Positions 25,566 to 34,230 of a stretch of 46,172 nt of DNA are shown here, piece after piece. A model generated the notes under the pieces. It was given only the letters and a program-made list of their open reading frames with translations. It did no database searches and was not told the DNA's origin. The stretch is from contig CANCYR010000026.1 in the NCBI GenBank assembly GCA_947382355.1, positions 1 to 46,172 on the forward strand, given 5' to 3'. The position numbers and the translations under genes are program-made. Positions within the stretch are counted from its first letter, which is position 1, and every line of letters begins with the position of its first letter. This DNA comes from an uncultured Lachnospiraceae bacterium. GTDB taxonomy: Bacteria > Bacillota > Clostridia > Lachnospirales > Lachnospiraceae.

Positions 25566-26876
25566 ATGATAATGGAGTTGGCAATTGGTTCCGTCGTTCT
25601 TGCCGTGGCGTATATGCTTTATGTTATTTTTACATCTGCCAAAATCAGGAGTACGGTAAGCAGTCAGGAAGGCAGAGAGGCGGCACGGATGCTGGATAAG
25701 GAAAACCGGAACCGCATCATGAAGAACATCACAGGGGTTACAAAGACATTTAATCTGAAAACGATTATGAGTACCGTAACCGAGTCCATGTACTATTCTA
25801 CGGAATGTCTGGTAAATGTATTGAAAAAGCTGGGCATTCGCAAGGAAGTAAAAGTGGAGATTGACGAAGCTCTGGACAATTTGGATACAAACTTTTCCCT
25901 TGTGATGGCAGACGGGAAAAACAATATGATGGTGGAGAACATTCCCTGCCGTTATACGGAAACCTATATCGATAATGTATCGGAAAAGGTTTTGTTAAAA
26001 AAAGAATATGAAAAAGCATATTATAACATGGAGCTTTTAAAAAGTGACTGTATGGAACGGGAGAGCGCCCATTTCTGCAGTAACTGCGGCGCTCCCATGG
26101 AAATCAACGGAGATTTTTTCCTGTGCGGAAACTGTAATACCAAGTATTCGACAGAAAGCTATAACTGGGTAGTTACCAATGCCTATGCGTATAATGTGAA
26201 AAAGGGAAACGTCCAGTCATTTTTCTATATGGTGCCAGTGATTGTGGTAATGCTGATGGGCTTTATCGGCATGGTGGGCGGTACGCTTATGGCTGTTGTT
26301 TCCGTGCTCTGCGATTTGGCGCTGTTGGCAGCGGTATTTCTCTTTGGCAGGGATATAAAGGCAAAAATGCATTATTTTAATGTGATGATAGAATACGACC
26401 CGAATATGTCCAAAAAGGTATTTGAAAAGAGGCTTCAATATCTTGTCCGTTTGTATGAAAGAGCAAGGGATTTTGATATAAACAGGTTAAAGCCGTTTAT
26501 GGAGCCGAAGCTGTATGAAAAGATAAAAGCGGAAAATAAGTATGACGATTTTTACTTTCTGGATATGGAAGTGGAACGTACCCTGTTAACTGATTTTCGT
26601 ATTGAAGGCGACAAGCAGATTGCAGATGCCAAAATACGAATGGTAAAAACAACCATGAATGAAAATAAGAAGGTACGGAGCAAAAGGGAAGAAATCTCTT
26701 TTTCCATATACAGGCATAAAGACTGTCTGACTGACATAAAGAAGAATGCGGAGATGTTTACCTGTGAAAACTGCGGGAGCACGGTAAATCTTACTTTGGA
26801 CGGCAAATGTAAATATTGCGGAAACACTTTTGACGTGTCCAAATATGACTGGATTATTTATCAGGTGCAGGAATAA
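25566..26876 (+). CDS. Membrane protein with two zinc ribbons and Tim44-like domain
   Basis: A 436-residue protein. An N-terminal hydrophobic segment (about 3-20) is followed by a soluble part, a first zinc ribbon near 170-190 (CSNCGAP...CGNCNTKYS), two hydrophobic helices about 218-260 and a Tim44-like region (YLVRLYERARDFDINRLKPFM). A second zinc ribbon closes the protein near 398-425 (CENCG...CKYCGNTF). Both zinc ribbons precede a similar aromatic phrase (STESYNWVV and DVSKYDWII). I do not know its exact function; annotation of relatives is usually 'zinc-ribbon domain-containing transport protein'. It lies 88 bases before the SPFH protein, which also ends in zinc ribbons, so the two may work together at the membrane. 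Confidence 0.7.
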   Translation: MIMELAIGSVVLAVAYMLYVIFTSAKIRSTVSSQEGREAARMLDKENRNRIMKNITGVTKTFNLKTIMSTVTESMYYSTECLVNVLKKLGIRKEVKVEIDEALDNLDTNFSLVMADGKNNMMVENIPCRYTETYIDNVSEKVLLKKEYEKAYYNMELLKSDCMERESAHFCSNCGAPMEINGDFFLCGNCNTKYSTESYNWVVTNAYAYNVKKGNVQSFFYMVPVIVVMLMGFIGMVGGTLMAVVSVLCDLALLAAVFLFGRDIKAKMHYFNVMIEYDPNMSKKVFEKRLQYLVRLYERARDFDINRLKPFMEPKLYEKIKAENKYDDFYFLDMEVERTLLTDFRIEGDKQIADAKIRMVKTTMNENKKVRSKREEISFSIYRHKDCLTDIKKNAEMFTCENCGSTVNLTLDGKCKYCGNTFDVSKYDWIIYQVQE

Positions 26877-26964
26877 CTGCAAAGCAAAATGACAGCAATT
26901 ATCCGGACAGAGCGTTCAATAAGCTCAATAGAAAAGAAAATAAAGCAAAAGCAGGAGGAGAAAA

Positions 26965-28356
26965 ATGGGGTTAATCAGAAACGAATCAGAAAGCAATAAT
27001 ATTTTTAAGGCGGCAGGAGCTTCCATAAAAGGAGTGTTAAAGGATGCGTATAAGGATATCATCGAATGTCAGGATATGGGCAATAACATTCTGATGATGA
27101 GAAAGTCTACTCCTACGGGAAGGATTTCAAGATCAAGCGCCATTATCGTACAGCCTTCACAGATGGCAGTTATCATTGACAGCGGAAGGGTGGTGGATGC
27201 CACAGCAGAAGAAGGGGTTTATATATTTGATGAATCCAGCACTCCCAGCTTTTTTGCAGGAGACTGGGGCGTATCCTTTAAGGATATGTGGGAGCGTTTT
27301 ACTTTTGGCGGAGACAGCCCGAAACGGCAAGGCGTTTATTACTTTAATATGAAGGAAATCACTGATAACGGTTTTGGAACAGCAACACCTGTTCCTTATA
27401 AGGACTGGGACCATGCAGTCATGAATGCCAGAATACCGGGCGGATACATGGCAATGAGCGTGAATATCAAGTGCCGGGGCAAATACACTTTTCGCATTGA
27501 CAGGGAAAGGGTGCCGGAATTTATGCGTGAGCTGGCAGGTACGGCAAATATTTGTGATAAGGAAGATTTTATTGAGCAGATGCGAAGCGAGGTAATCGGT
27601 TCTTTTCAGATGGTGTTAAACAGTCTGGGCTCTGATAAATACCGGATTGGGGCTTTGGATTTGCCAAGCCAGTCAATGCTGATTAAGCAAATCATGGATG
27701 AAAATGAGTTTGACAAAGCTATACGGAACAGGGGACTGAAGCTTGTTTCTTTTGTGGTGGAATCCGTTACTCTGGATGAGGCTTCACAGGAAAAAATTGA
27801 TAAGTGGGAGCTTGGCGGCGATGCTTACAACCAGCAGGCAGTGCTTACGGATGCTTACGGGGAGGCAATGGTAAAGGCGGCAGGAAACGCCAACGGAGCG
27901 GCAAATGGATTTATGGGTCTTGGATTCATGAATATGACTTCAGGAGGAATGTTTCAGGGAGCTGCTAATAATACTGCGGCTATGCAGGCCGGCGGTCAGG
28001 CGGTTATGATGAATCCCAGTCAGGCAGGGGGAAGCGTTCAGATGCCCGGGGGAAATGGACAGCCTCCAATGAATGCCCAGGCAAATGGTCAGCCACCGGT
28101 TAACAGCGGAGCGGCACAGTCCCAGGGCATGACATGTCCTAACTGCGGAAATTCGGTATCCGGTAAATTCTGCGGCAACTGCGGCACTCCAATGCCTCAA
28201 AAGAAGCTCTGCCCTAAATGCGGAACTGAAGTAACAGGCAAATTCTGCAGCAACTGCGGCACAGCCGTAGAAGAGGCTCCGGTGAAAAAGGTATGCCCCA
28301 AGTGCGGAACTGAAGTAACTGGAAAGTTCTGTCCTGATTGCGGAACACAGTTATAA
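26965..28356 (+). CDS. SPFH/Band-7 family protein with triple zinc-ribbon tail (YdjI-like)
   Basis: A 463-residue protein related to B. subtilis YdjI and to 'virion core protein'-type SPFH domains. The SPFH domain covers about 40-290. A Gly/Ala/Met/Gln-rich linker (about 295-385) follows. The tail contains three successive CxxCG...CxxCG units at about 390-462, each built on the phrase GKFCxxCGT. SPFH proteins scaffold membrane microdomains; YdjI takes part in a membrane-stress response in B. subtilis, but no PspA or YdjH gene is seen here. Start ATG 26965 with GGAGGAG. Confidence 0.85.
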   Translation: MGLIRNESESNNIFKAAGASIKGVLKDAYKDIIECQDMGNNILMMRKSTPTGRISRSSAIIVQPSQMAVIIDSGRVVDATAEEGVYIFDESSTPSFFAGDWGVSFKDMWERFTFGGDSPKRQGVYYFNMKEITDNGFGTATPVPYKDWDHAVMNARIPGGYMAMSVNIKCRGKYTFRIDRERVPEFMRELAGTANICDKEDFIEQMRSEVIGSFQMVLNSLGSDKYRIGALDLPSQSMLIKQIMDENEFDKAIRNRGLKLVSFVVESVTLDEASQEKIDKWELGGDAYNQQAVLTDAYGEAMVKAAGNANGAANGFMGLGFMNMTSGGMFQGAANNTAAMQAGGQAVMMNPSQAGGSVQMPGGNGQPPMNAQANGQPPVNSGAAQSQGMTCPNCGNSVSGKFCGNCGTPMPQKKLCPKCGTEVTGKFCSNCGTAVEEAPVKKVCPKCGTEVTGKFCPDCGTQL

Positions 28357-28369
28357 AAGCACAAAAAGA

Positions 28370-29251
28370 ATGAATGCAAATTTAGAATATTACAAAGTAT
28401 TTTATTATGCGGCAAAGCTCGGAAGCCTGACGGCGGCGGGAGAACAGTTATCCATCTCCCAGCCTGCCGTCAGCCAGGCTATGAAGCAGCTGGAAAAGCA
28501 GCTTGGAACCAAGCTGTTTCAAAGAAGTGCAAAAGGAATGAAGCTGACTCCCGAAGGGGAAATATTGTTTTCCTATGTAAAGACCGGCTATGAACAGTTT
28601 GAACTGGGAGAGCAGGTGCTTTTAAAGCTTAAAAATTTAGAGGCGGGAGAAATCCGTATAGGTGCCAGCGACATGACGCTGCAATATTATCTGTTACCTT
28701 ATTTAGAGCAGTTTCATGAAAAATATCCGGGAATCAAGGTTGTAGTAACCAATGCTCCCACTCCGGAGACTATCCGGAATTTAGAGGAAGGGAAAATTGA
28801 TTTTGGCGTGGTAACTACGCCCTTTATGGAAAAGCAGGGGATTGAAAGCAGGGAAGTAAGGGAAATTGAAGATATATTTGTGGCGGGCAGAAAATATTTC
28901 CAGCTGAAAAACCACATGACAGATTTTAAGGAGCTTTCGGATTATCCTGTTATCTGTCTGGAGAAAAATACCAGCACCAGAAGGTATATGGATGAGCTGT
29001 TAAAGGAAAATCAGGTAATTCTGAACCCGGAATTTGAACTGGCCACCTCGGATATGATTGTGCAGTTTGCCCTGCGGAATCTGGGAATCGGCTGCGTGGT
29101 AAAGGATTTTGCCATGGAGCATATGGAAAATGGAAAATTGTTTGCCCTGAGGTTCAATAAGATGATACCGAAACGGAAAATGTGTGTGATTACCCAGAGA
29201 AAGCTGCCTGTAAGCCCTGCTGCAAGAGCGTTGCTTGAGTTAATGGAATGA
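28370..29251 (+). CDS. LysR family transcriptional regulator
   Basis: A 293-residue LysR-type regulator. The N-terminal winged helix-turn-helix is LEYYKVFYYAAKLGSLTAAGEQLSISQPAVSQAMKQLE in split form (about 5-42); the recognition helix begins at SQPAVSQ. The effector-binding domain (about 90-290) begins GEIRIGASDMTLQYYLLP and belongs to the CysL/CbbR-like type 2 periplasmic-binding fold. The ligand is unknown. It starts 13 bases after the SPFH gene, with only a weak ribosome binding site, which suggests coupling to it. A DUF3592 gene follows closely. LysR regulators often control a divergent neighbour; here there is none, so the target is unclear. Confidence 0.87.
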   Translation: MNANLEYYKVFYYAAKLGSLTAAGEQLSISQPAVSQAMKQLEKQLGTKLFQRSAKGMKLTPEGEILFSYVKTGYEQFELGEQVLLKLKNLEAGEIRIGASDMTLQYYLLPYLEQFHEKYPGIKVVVTNAPTPETIRNLEEGKIDFGVVTTPFMEKQGIESREVREIEDIFVAGRKYFQLKNHMTDFKELSDYPVICLEKNTSTRRYMDELLKENQVILNPEFELATSDMIVQFALRNLGIGCVVKDFAMEHMENGKLFALRFNKMIPKRKMCVITQRKLPVSPAARALLELME

Positions 29252-29272
29252 ATCGAAAAGGGGATATGCCGT

Positions 29273-30007
29273 ATGAAGAAAAATAATATTATAACAATTA
29301 TATTTTCCATATTTGCAGGGATTGGAATTGTTTTCATGCTGGTGTCAGCTTTCATCTGGGGAAATGAAATGCGGTTTCGCCAAAAGGCTGTTAAGGTTAC
29401 CGGGGAAATTGTTGATATTTTCACCGGCTATGATGATTATGGATACAGGGATGATTATGACAGAAACATAAGCCATGAAGTATACGTTACATATACCTTT
29501 GAAGGTGAAACCTATGAGCGGGTACTGCTGCATGAATACAGCAGCAGTATGTATGAGGGCAAAAGCATTACTCTTTTTTGCGATCCGGACAATCCAAGGA
29601 AAGTGAAGACAGGACTGGGCATGTACCTGGTATTTTGGGTGGTGGGAGGCATTGGTATTCTGTTTTCCTGTATAGGGATTATTCCCTTGCTTATTTTTCA
29701 TAGGAAAAAGGCACGGAAAAAATATCTGCTTGCCAATGGAAGGGTTCTGCATGCCACAGTGGAAAGGATTGACATAGATACGTCGCTGGCTGTTAACGGA
29801 CAGAATCCTTATGTGATTTATTGTACATGGAAAGATGAATATACGGATGTTCTGTACCGGTTTAAAAGTGATAACCTGTGGACAGACCCGGGATATGCGT
29901 TTGATAAAGGAAGTGAAATCACGGTTTACGTGGATGGGAAGGATTACAGCAGGTATTATGTGGAGGCGGAAAAGGTTCTTTCCCAAAGGGTGGTGGATTT
30001 TACATAA
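29273..30007 (+). CDS. DUF3592 domain membrane protein
   Basis: A 244-residue protein with an N-terminal hydrophobic helix (about 5-27) and a second helix pair near 115-142. The segment between them has the DUF3592 pattern (VYVTYTFEGETYERVLL ... ITLFCDPDNPRKV); a repeat of the pattern follows in the C-terminal half (YVIYCTWKDEYTDVLYRFKS ... ITVYVDGKDYSRYYV). So it may carry two copies of the same beta-rich unit on one side of the membrane. Function unknown. Start ATG 29273 with AAAGGGG. Confidence 0.72.
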   Translation: MKKNNIITIIFSIFAGIGIVFMLVSAFIWGNEMRFRQKAVKVTGEIVDIFTGYDDYGYRDDYDRNISHEVYVTYTFEGETYERVLLHEYSSSMYEGKSITLFCDPDNPRKVKTGLGMYLVFWVVGGIGILFSCIGIIPLLIFHRKKARKKYLLANGRVLHATVERIDIDTSLAVNGQNPYVIYCTWKDEYTDVLYRFKSDNLWTDPGYAFDKGSEITVYVDGKDYSRYYVEAEKVLSQRVVDFT

Positions 30008-30053
30008 TATCTCTACATAAATATAACTTATGGATTGCATAATAAATATTGAT

Positions 30054-30082
30054 TTTACTTATGAGAAAAATTGTTGTATAAT
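30054..30082 (+). promoter_or_regulatory. Promoter of purA
   Basis: TTTACT (30054-30059), 17-base spacer, perfect TATAAT (30077-30082). The predicted transcript start is near 30089. Confidence 0.6.
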
Positions 30083-30098
30083 CAGAAAGTAAAAGACG

Positions 30099-30124
30099 GG
30101 GATGTGTTTTACACATCCTTTTTT
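30099..30124 (+). promoter_or_regulatory. Terminator-like hairpin in the purA leader
   Basis: Stem GGATGTGT (30100-30107) with ACACATCC (30111-30118), loop TTT, followed by six T residues. It sits only about ten bases after the predicted transcript start and 35 before the purA start codon. It could attenuate purA expression; I see no competing antiterminator stem or riboswitch fold. Confidence 0.6.
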
Positions 30125-30158
30125 ATTGAAACTTGGAAAGTCGCAGGAGGATATGACT

Positions 30159-31460
30159 ATGGTAAAAGCAGTTGTTGGAGCAAACTGGGGAGATGAAGGC
30201 AAAGGCAAGATTACGGATATGCTTGCAGAGAAAGCGGATATTATCGTTCGTTTTCAGGGTGGAGCCAATGCGGGGCATACCATTGTAAACGATTATGGGA
30301 AATTTGCCCTTCATACACTGCCGTCCGGCGTGTTTTATGAACATACTACCAGCATTATCGGAAACGGTGTTGCATTGAATGTTCCGGTTTTATTTAATGA
30401 AATCAAATCCATTACCGACAGAAATGTACCCATGCCAAAGATTTTAGTATCGGACAGGGCACAGATGGTAATGCCATATCATATTTTATTTGACCAGTAT
30501 GAAGAAGAAAGGCTGGGAGGAAAGTCTTTTGGTTCCACTAAGTCGGGAATTGCCCCTTTCTATTCTGATAAATATGCCAAAATCGGTTTTCAGGTAAGCG
30601 AGCTGTTTGATGAAGAGCTGTTAAAGGAAAAGGTAGTGCGCATTTGTGAAATAAAAAATGTCACACTGGAGCACTTGTATCATAAGCCTCTTTTAAATCC
30701 CGATGAGCTGCTTAACACATTGCAAGAATATAAGGAAATGATAGAGCCTTATGTTTGTGATGTTTCTTTATTCCTTGATAAAGCCCTGAAGGAGGGGAAA
30801 ACCGTCCTGCTGGAGGGACAGCTTGGAACATTAAAGGACCCGGACCACGGAATTTATCCTATGGTAACCTCTTCCTCTACTTTAGCTGCTTATGGAGCCA
30901 TTGGTGCAGGCATCCCTCCTTATGAAATAAAGCAGGTTATTACCGTATGTAAGGCATATTCCTCTGCAGTGGGAGCAGGAGCCTTTGTATCGGAAATTTT
31001 CGGAGAAGAAGCGGATGAATTAAGAAGAAGAGGCGGAGACGGCGGAGAATTCGGCGCCACCACCGGACGTCCCAGACGTATGGGATGGTTTGACTGCGTT
31101 GCATCCAAATACGGCTGCCGCCTGCAGGGAACTACGGACGTGGCATTCACGGTTCTGGATGTGTTAGGCTATCTGGATGAAATTCCGGTCTGCGTAGGCT
31201 ATGAAATCGACGGAGAAGTGACTACGGAGTTTCCTGTAACCTCCAAACTGGAAAAAGCAAAGCCGGTAATCAAAGTATTGCCGGGCTGGAAGTCGGAAAG
31301 AGAAGATATCAGAGGCATTAAGAGTTTTGATGAGCTTCCGGAAAATTGCAAGAATTATGTAAACTTTATCGAGGAGCAGATTGGTTATCCTATTACCATG
31401 GTTTCTAACGGACCGGGACGCAAGGACATTATTTACAGGGAAAGTCCTTTGAAGAAATAG
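30159..31460 (+). CDS. purA: Adenylosuccinate synthase
   Basis: A 433-residue enzyme joining IMP and aspartate with GTP hydrolysis, the first committed step to AMP. The phosphate loop GANWGDEGKGK (residues 7-17) with catalytic Asp 12, the GGANAGHT segment with catalytic His near 40, QGTLLD-equivalent LEGQLGTLKDPDHG and TTGRPRRMGWFD are all present. Two ATG codons lie at 30153 and 30159. AGGAGG at 30145-30150 is 8 bases from 30159 but only 2 from 30153, so 30159 is preferred. Expression is probably controlled through the leader hairpin at 30099-30124. Confidence 0.96.
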   Translation: MVKAVVGANWGDEGKGKITDMLAEKADIIVRFQGGANAGHTIVNDYGKFALHTLPSGVFYEHTTSIIGNGVALNVPVLFNEIKSITDRNVPMPKILVSDRAQMVMPYHILFDQYEEERLGGKSFGSTKSGIAPFYSDKYAKIGFQVSELFDEELLKEKVVRICEIKNVTLEHLYHKPLLNPDELLNTLQEYKEMIEPYVCDVSLFLDKALKEGKTVLLEGQLGTLKDPDHGIYPMVTSSSTLAAYGAIGAGIPPYEIKQVITVCKAYSSAVGAGAFVSEIFGEEADELRRRGGDGGEFGATTGRPRRMGWFDCVASKYGCRLQGTTDVAFTVLDVLGYLDEIPVCVGYEIDGEVTTEFPVTSKLEKAKPVIKVLPGWKSEREDIRGIKSFDELPENCKNYVNFIEEQIGYPITMVSNGPGRKDIIYRESPLKK

Positions 31461-31486
31461 CCGGATAAGGAAGCGGAGAGGATGAT

Positions 31487-32089
31487 ATGATTACCACGAT
31501 TATTTTTGACATAGGAAATGTGCTGGTGGATTTTAACTGGAAAGAGTATCTTGCTTCTTTCGGATTTTCTAAGGAAGTGGAGGAAAAGCTGGCAAAAGCT
31601 ACCATGCTCAGCAGGGAATGGGATGAATTTGACAGAGGGGCGCTGGAGTTAGAAGATATCATCCGGGGCTTTGTAAAAAACGATTCCACTGTGGAAAAGG
31701 AAATCCGGATGATTTGTGAAAATGTTCATGACATGCTTGGCAGAAGGGATTATGCCATACCATGGATTAAGCAGTTAAAGGAAAAGGGTTATGGCGTTTA
31801 TTATCTTTCTAACTTTTCCAGAAAGGCGGAGGTGGAATGTGCACATACACTGGATTTTCTTCCCTATATGGACGGCGGCATCTTATCCTATCAGGAAAAT
31901 GTCATTAAGCCGGAGCCGGAAATCTATCAGTTGTTAATTGACCGTTATGAACTGATTCCGGACCAGTGCGTATTCATGGACGATAAACCGGAAAATTGTG
32001 AGGGAGCCAGAAAAGCGGGTATGCATGCCATTATATTTACCACAAAAGAAGAGGCGGAAAAGGAGCTTTTTAAGATAGGTGTCAAATAA
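31487..32089 (+). CDS. HAD family phosphatase (YihX-like)
   Basis: A 200-residue HAD subfamily IA hydrolase. Motif I is FDIGNVLVDF (Asp 8; the usual second Asp position is Asn 11-Val 12, as in YihX-like proteins). Motif II is LSNFS, motif III Lys lies in VIKPEPEIY and motif IV is FMDDKPENCEGA. YihX-type enzymes dephosphorylate alpha-D-glucose 1-phosphate; the substrate here is unproved. It starts 26 bases after purA and is probably co-transcribed. A bidirectional terminator follows. Confidence 0.85.
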   Translation: MITTIIFDIGNVLVDFNWKEYLASFGFSKEVEEKLAKATMLSREWDEFDRGALELEDIIRGFVKNDSTVEKEIRMICENVHDMLGRRDYAIPWIKQLKEKGYGVYYLSNFSRKAEVECAHTLDFLPYMDGGILSYQENVIKPEPEIYQLLIDRYELIPDQCVFMDDKPENCEGARKAGMHAIIFTTKEEAEKELFKIGVK

Positions 32090-32104
32090 AGATTTTCAGT
32101 AATA

Positions 32105-32130
32105 AAAAAGAGGCTTTTTAGCCTCTTTTT
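32105..32130. terminator. Bidirectional terminator between convergent genes
   Basis: Stem AAAAAGAGGC (32105-32114) with GCCTCTTTTT (32121-32130), loop TTTTTA. It has a T-run at the 3' end on both strands, between the HAD gene and the convergent small membrane protein. Confidence 0.85.
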
Positions 32131-32158
32131 ATCATTTCCTTAAGCTGCAGAGCAGTTT

Positions 32159-32482
32159 CTAACTTTTTGTTTCTGTAACATTTGCCTCCTCACGGGAGTT
32201 TTCTTCAGAAATCATATCCTGAAGCTGTTGTTTTCTTGCTTCCTCCAGGCCCTCAATTTCAGGGAAAACAGAGGCAATGGTCCTTTTCTTTGTAACGGCT
32301 CCGTAAAGCCAGATGTAGACCCATATAAGGATAGGGACTGCAATTGTGGCAAATAAAAATGCTTTAAACAGCTTTCCCTCTCCGTCAAAGTTGAAAATTG
32401 CAGTAATTAAAGTGGCAAGAAGCAGCATTGCCAGCAATATGACGCCAATAAGCGCTGCACGCCGTTGTTTTTTTGAATACAT
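32159..32482 (-). CDS. Small two-helix membrane protein, unknown
   Basis: A 107-residue protein with two predicted membrane helices (about 11-29 and 41-60), a basic N terminus (KKQRR) and a charged C-terminal cytosolic tail that is probably helical (EIEGLEEARKQQLQDMISEE). I recognise no family. Start ATG 32482 with GAGGA upstream. It is convergent with the HAD gene and appears monocistronic. Confidence 0.65.
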   Translation of the reverse strand: MYSKKQRRAALIGVILLAMLLLATLITAIFNFDGEGKLFKAFLFATIAVPILIWVYIWLYGAVTKKRTIASVFPEIEGLEEARKQQLQDMISEENSREEANVTETKS

Positions 32483-32561
32483 GATAAATCCTCATTTTCT
32501 TATTATAGGGTTATACTAACATATTTTGGAGAAGATGGCTAGGGGGAGAGGGACAGGAAAC

Positions 32562-32611
32562 GTAACAGTTCAGCCTGCGGGTTTTGGATTTGAGGACGTA
32601 GGAACTGTTAC
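32562..32611 (+). repeat. Family A mini-element (50 bp)
   Basis: A 50-bp sequence with perfect 10-bp inverted ends GTAACAGTTC ... GAACTGTTAC. Bases 32562-32606 are identical, inverted, to 35825-35869 in copy 4. It has no core. Confidence 0.8.
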
Positions 32612-32640
32612 TAGGAAATAGAACATTTAGAACCATTTTC

Positions 32641-32669
32641 TTGCAACCAAACCACCAATGTGCTATTCT
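32641..32669 (+). promoter_or_regulatory. Promoter of the pseudokinase gene
   Basis: TTGCAA (32641-32646), 17-base spacer, TATTCT (32664-32669) with an upstream TGC (extended -10). It leaves a leader of about 100 nt that contains a small hairpin, GGAAAC/GTTTCC, near 32732-32755. Apart from this promoter and the mini-element, I see nothing in 32483-32777. Confidence 0.6.
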
Positions 32670-32777
32670 AATCCTGTGCAGGCTGTGAACTGTAATGAAA
32701 ATTCAATAAATAAATTATCAGAAATTATAATAGGAAACAATGTCATAAGTTTCCGATAGAAAAGCAGGGGTCGTTTT

Positions 32778-34229
32778 ATGGGACAAATTAAAGGGCGGGC
32801 TATTCCGGTCAGGGAAAAGCTGCAGGAAAGATATCAGATTAAAGAAATATTGGGAGAAAACGGATTCAGTATTATATATAAAGGATACGATACCTTCCGT
32901 AGTAAAAAAGTCATTATAAAGGAATTATTTCCCGGAAAAATCGTAAGAAGGGACCAGTCAGAGCGCTATAGGGCAGAGTGTATCCGGCTTTCTGATGAAG
33001 CCGTATTTGAATCCATGAAAGAACAGGTGATTCAGGAAGCAAAGGCATTGATTAAGCTTTATCCTTTAGAGGGAATTGCAAATGTGATTACCTTTTTTGA
33101 GGAAAACCAGACCGTATATACGGTATTCGAGTATTTAGAGGGAGTCACTCTGGACATTTTTCTGGAAGGAAAGAAAAACAGTAAGCTGCCATTAGATTCG
33201 CTGCTGAATTTTTTTGAGCCTCTTACTGACAGCCTGAAAAAAATTCATGAGGCAGGCTGTATTCACGGAAAGATTAGACCGGACCAGATTATGGTCACAA
33301 GGAAAAACGGCGCAAAGCTCATAGGTTTTTGCGACCCTATGAAAATGGCTGTCAATCCTTTGTTCGTGGAGGAAATTCTTCCTTTAAGGAACAGCCGTTA
33401 TGCGCCGGTGGAGCTTTTTATGGAGGAAGGAAAGCCGGGGGCTGAAACGGACGTATATGGACTGGCAGCAACTATTTACCATTGTATTACCGGCACGATT
33501 CCGCCCCATTTTTATGACAGAATCCAAAATACGGAGACTATGAAGTCTCCTGAGGAATTGGACATTCCCATAAAAAAGCAGCAAAACGGTGTTCTGATGG
33601 AAGGGCTTGCCTCCCATGATTTTGAAAGAACACAGACTATTGAAGCCTTTTTAGAGGGCTTCCGGGTGAAGGGAGAAGAGGAGAAGGAGCCGCCTAAGCC
33701 GCTTCATCTGTTTAAAGACCCATTTATATTCATAAGACGTGAAAAGGGATTGAAAATCAGATGGATTTTAGCGGCAGCGGCGCTTATAGTTCTGATTTGT
33801 CTGGCACCTGCGGGGCTTAAAAGGTTAAAGGAACACCGGCTGGACAGCTTTTATGAAGAACTGCAGGCCGCTACTGATTTTGAAAAGTGCATGCTGTTAA
33901 GAGGGGTCAGTGAAAAAGAACGGGAAAAGCTTGGAAATGATTATAATGTTCTGGAGGAAGCAGGCGGTGATAACATTATAAAATATTATGACTGCAACAG
34001 AAAAGCGCTTATTACAAAGGCAGAAATGGACACCGCACAAAAATATTACCGCTATATCAGCGTTGATTTCCGAAAGGGAAAAACAGCCATCCTGACTTAT
34101 TACGAGCCGGAGGGCATTACGGAATGGAATATTGATCTTTTAAAAACAGAAGAGTATTTTAATGTGGAAAAGTCTGTAATAAAAAACGGACAGATAATGG
34201 AAAGAGAACTGCTGCAGGTTATGCCATAG
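32778..34229 (+). CDS. Membrane-anchored protein kinase-like protein (predicted pseudokinase)
   Basis: A 483-residue protein with an N-terminal Ser/Thr kinase fold (about 15-300), one membrane helix (about 329-346) and an extracytoplasmic C-terminal domain of about 135 residues. Kinase landmarks kept: Gly-rich loop GENGFSIIYKG, VIIK Lys 48, alpha-C Glu 87, RYAPVELF (APE-like) and D225 in DVYGLAATIYH. Lost: the HRD motif reads HGK (163-165), the catalytic-loop Asn is Gln 170, and DFG reads GFC (183-185). So phosphotransfer is unlikely, although nucleotide binding may remain. A signalling or scaffold role through the membrane is an inference. Start ATG 32778 follows AGGGG. A family A element follows the stop codon. 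Confidence 0.82.
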   Translation: MGQIKGRAIPVREKLQERYQIKEILGENGFSIIYKGYDTFRSKKVIIKELFPGKIVRRDQSERYRAECIRLSDEAVFESMKEQVIQEAKALIKLYPLEGIANVITFFEENQTVYTVFEYLEGVTLDIFLEGKKNSKLPLDSLLNFFEPLTDSLKKIHEAGCIHGKIRPDQIMVTRKNGAKLIGFCDPMKMAVNPLFVEEILPLRNSRYAPVELFMEEGKPGAETDVYGLAATIYHCITGTIPPHFYDRIQNTETMKSPEELDIPIKKQQNGVLMEGLASHDFERTQTIEAFLEGFRVKGEEEKEPPKPLHLFKDPFIFIRREKGLKIRWILAAAALIVLICLAPAGLKRLKEHRLDSFYEELQAATDFEKCMLLRGVSEKEREKLGNDYNVLEEAGGDNIIKYYDCNRKALITKAEMDTAQKYYRYISVDFRKGKTAILTYYEPEGITEWNIDLLKTEEYFNVEKSVIKNGQIMERELLQVMP

Positions 34230-34230
34230 G

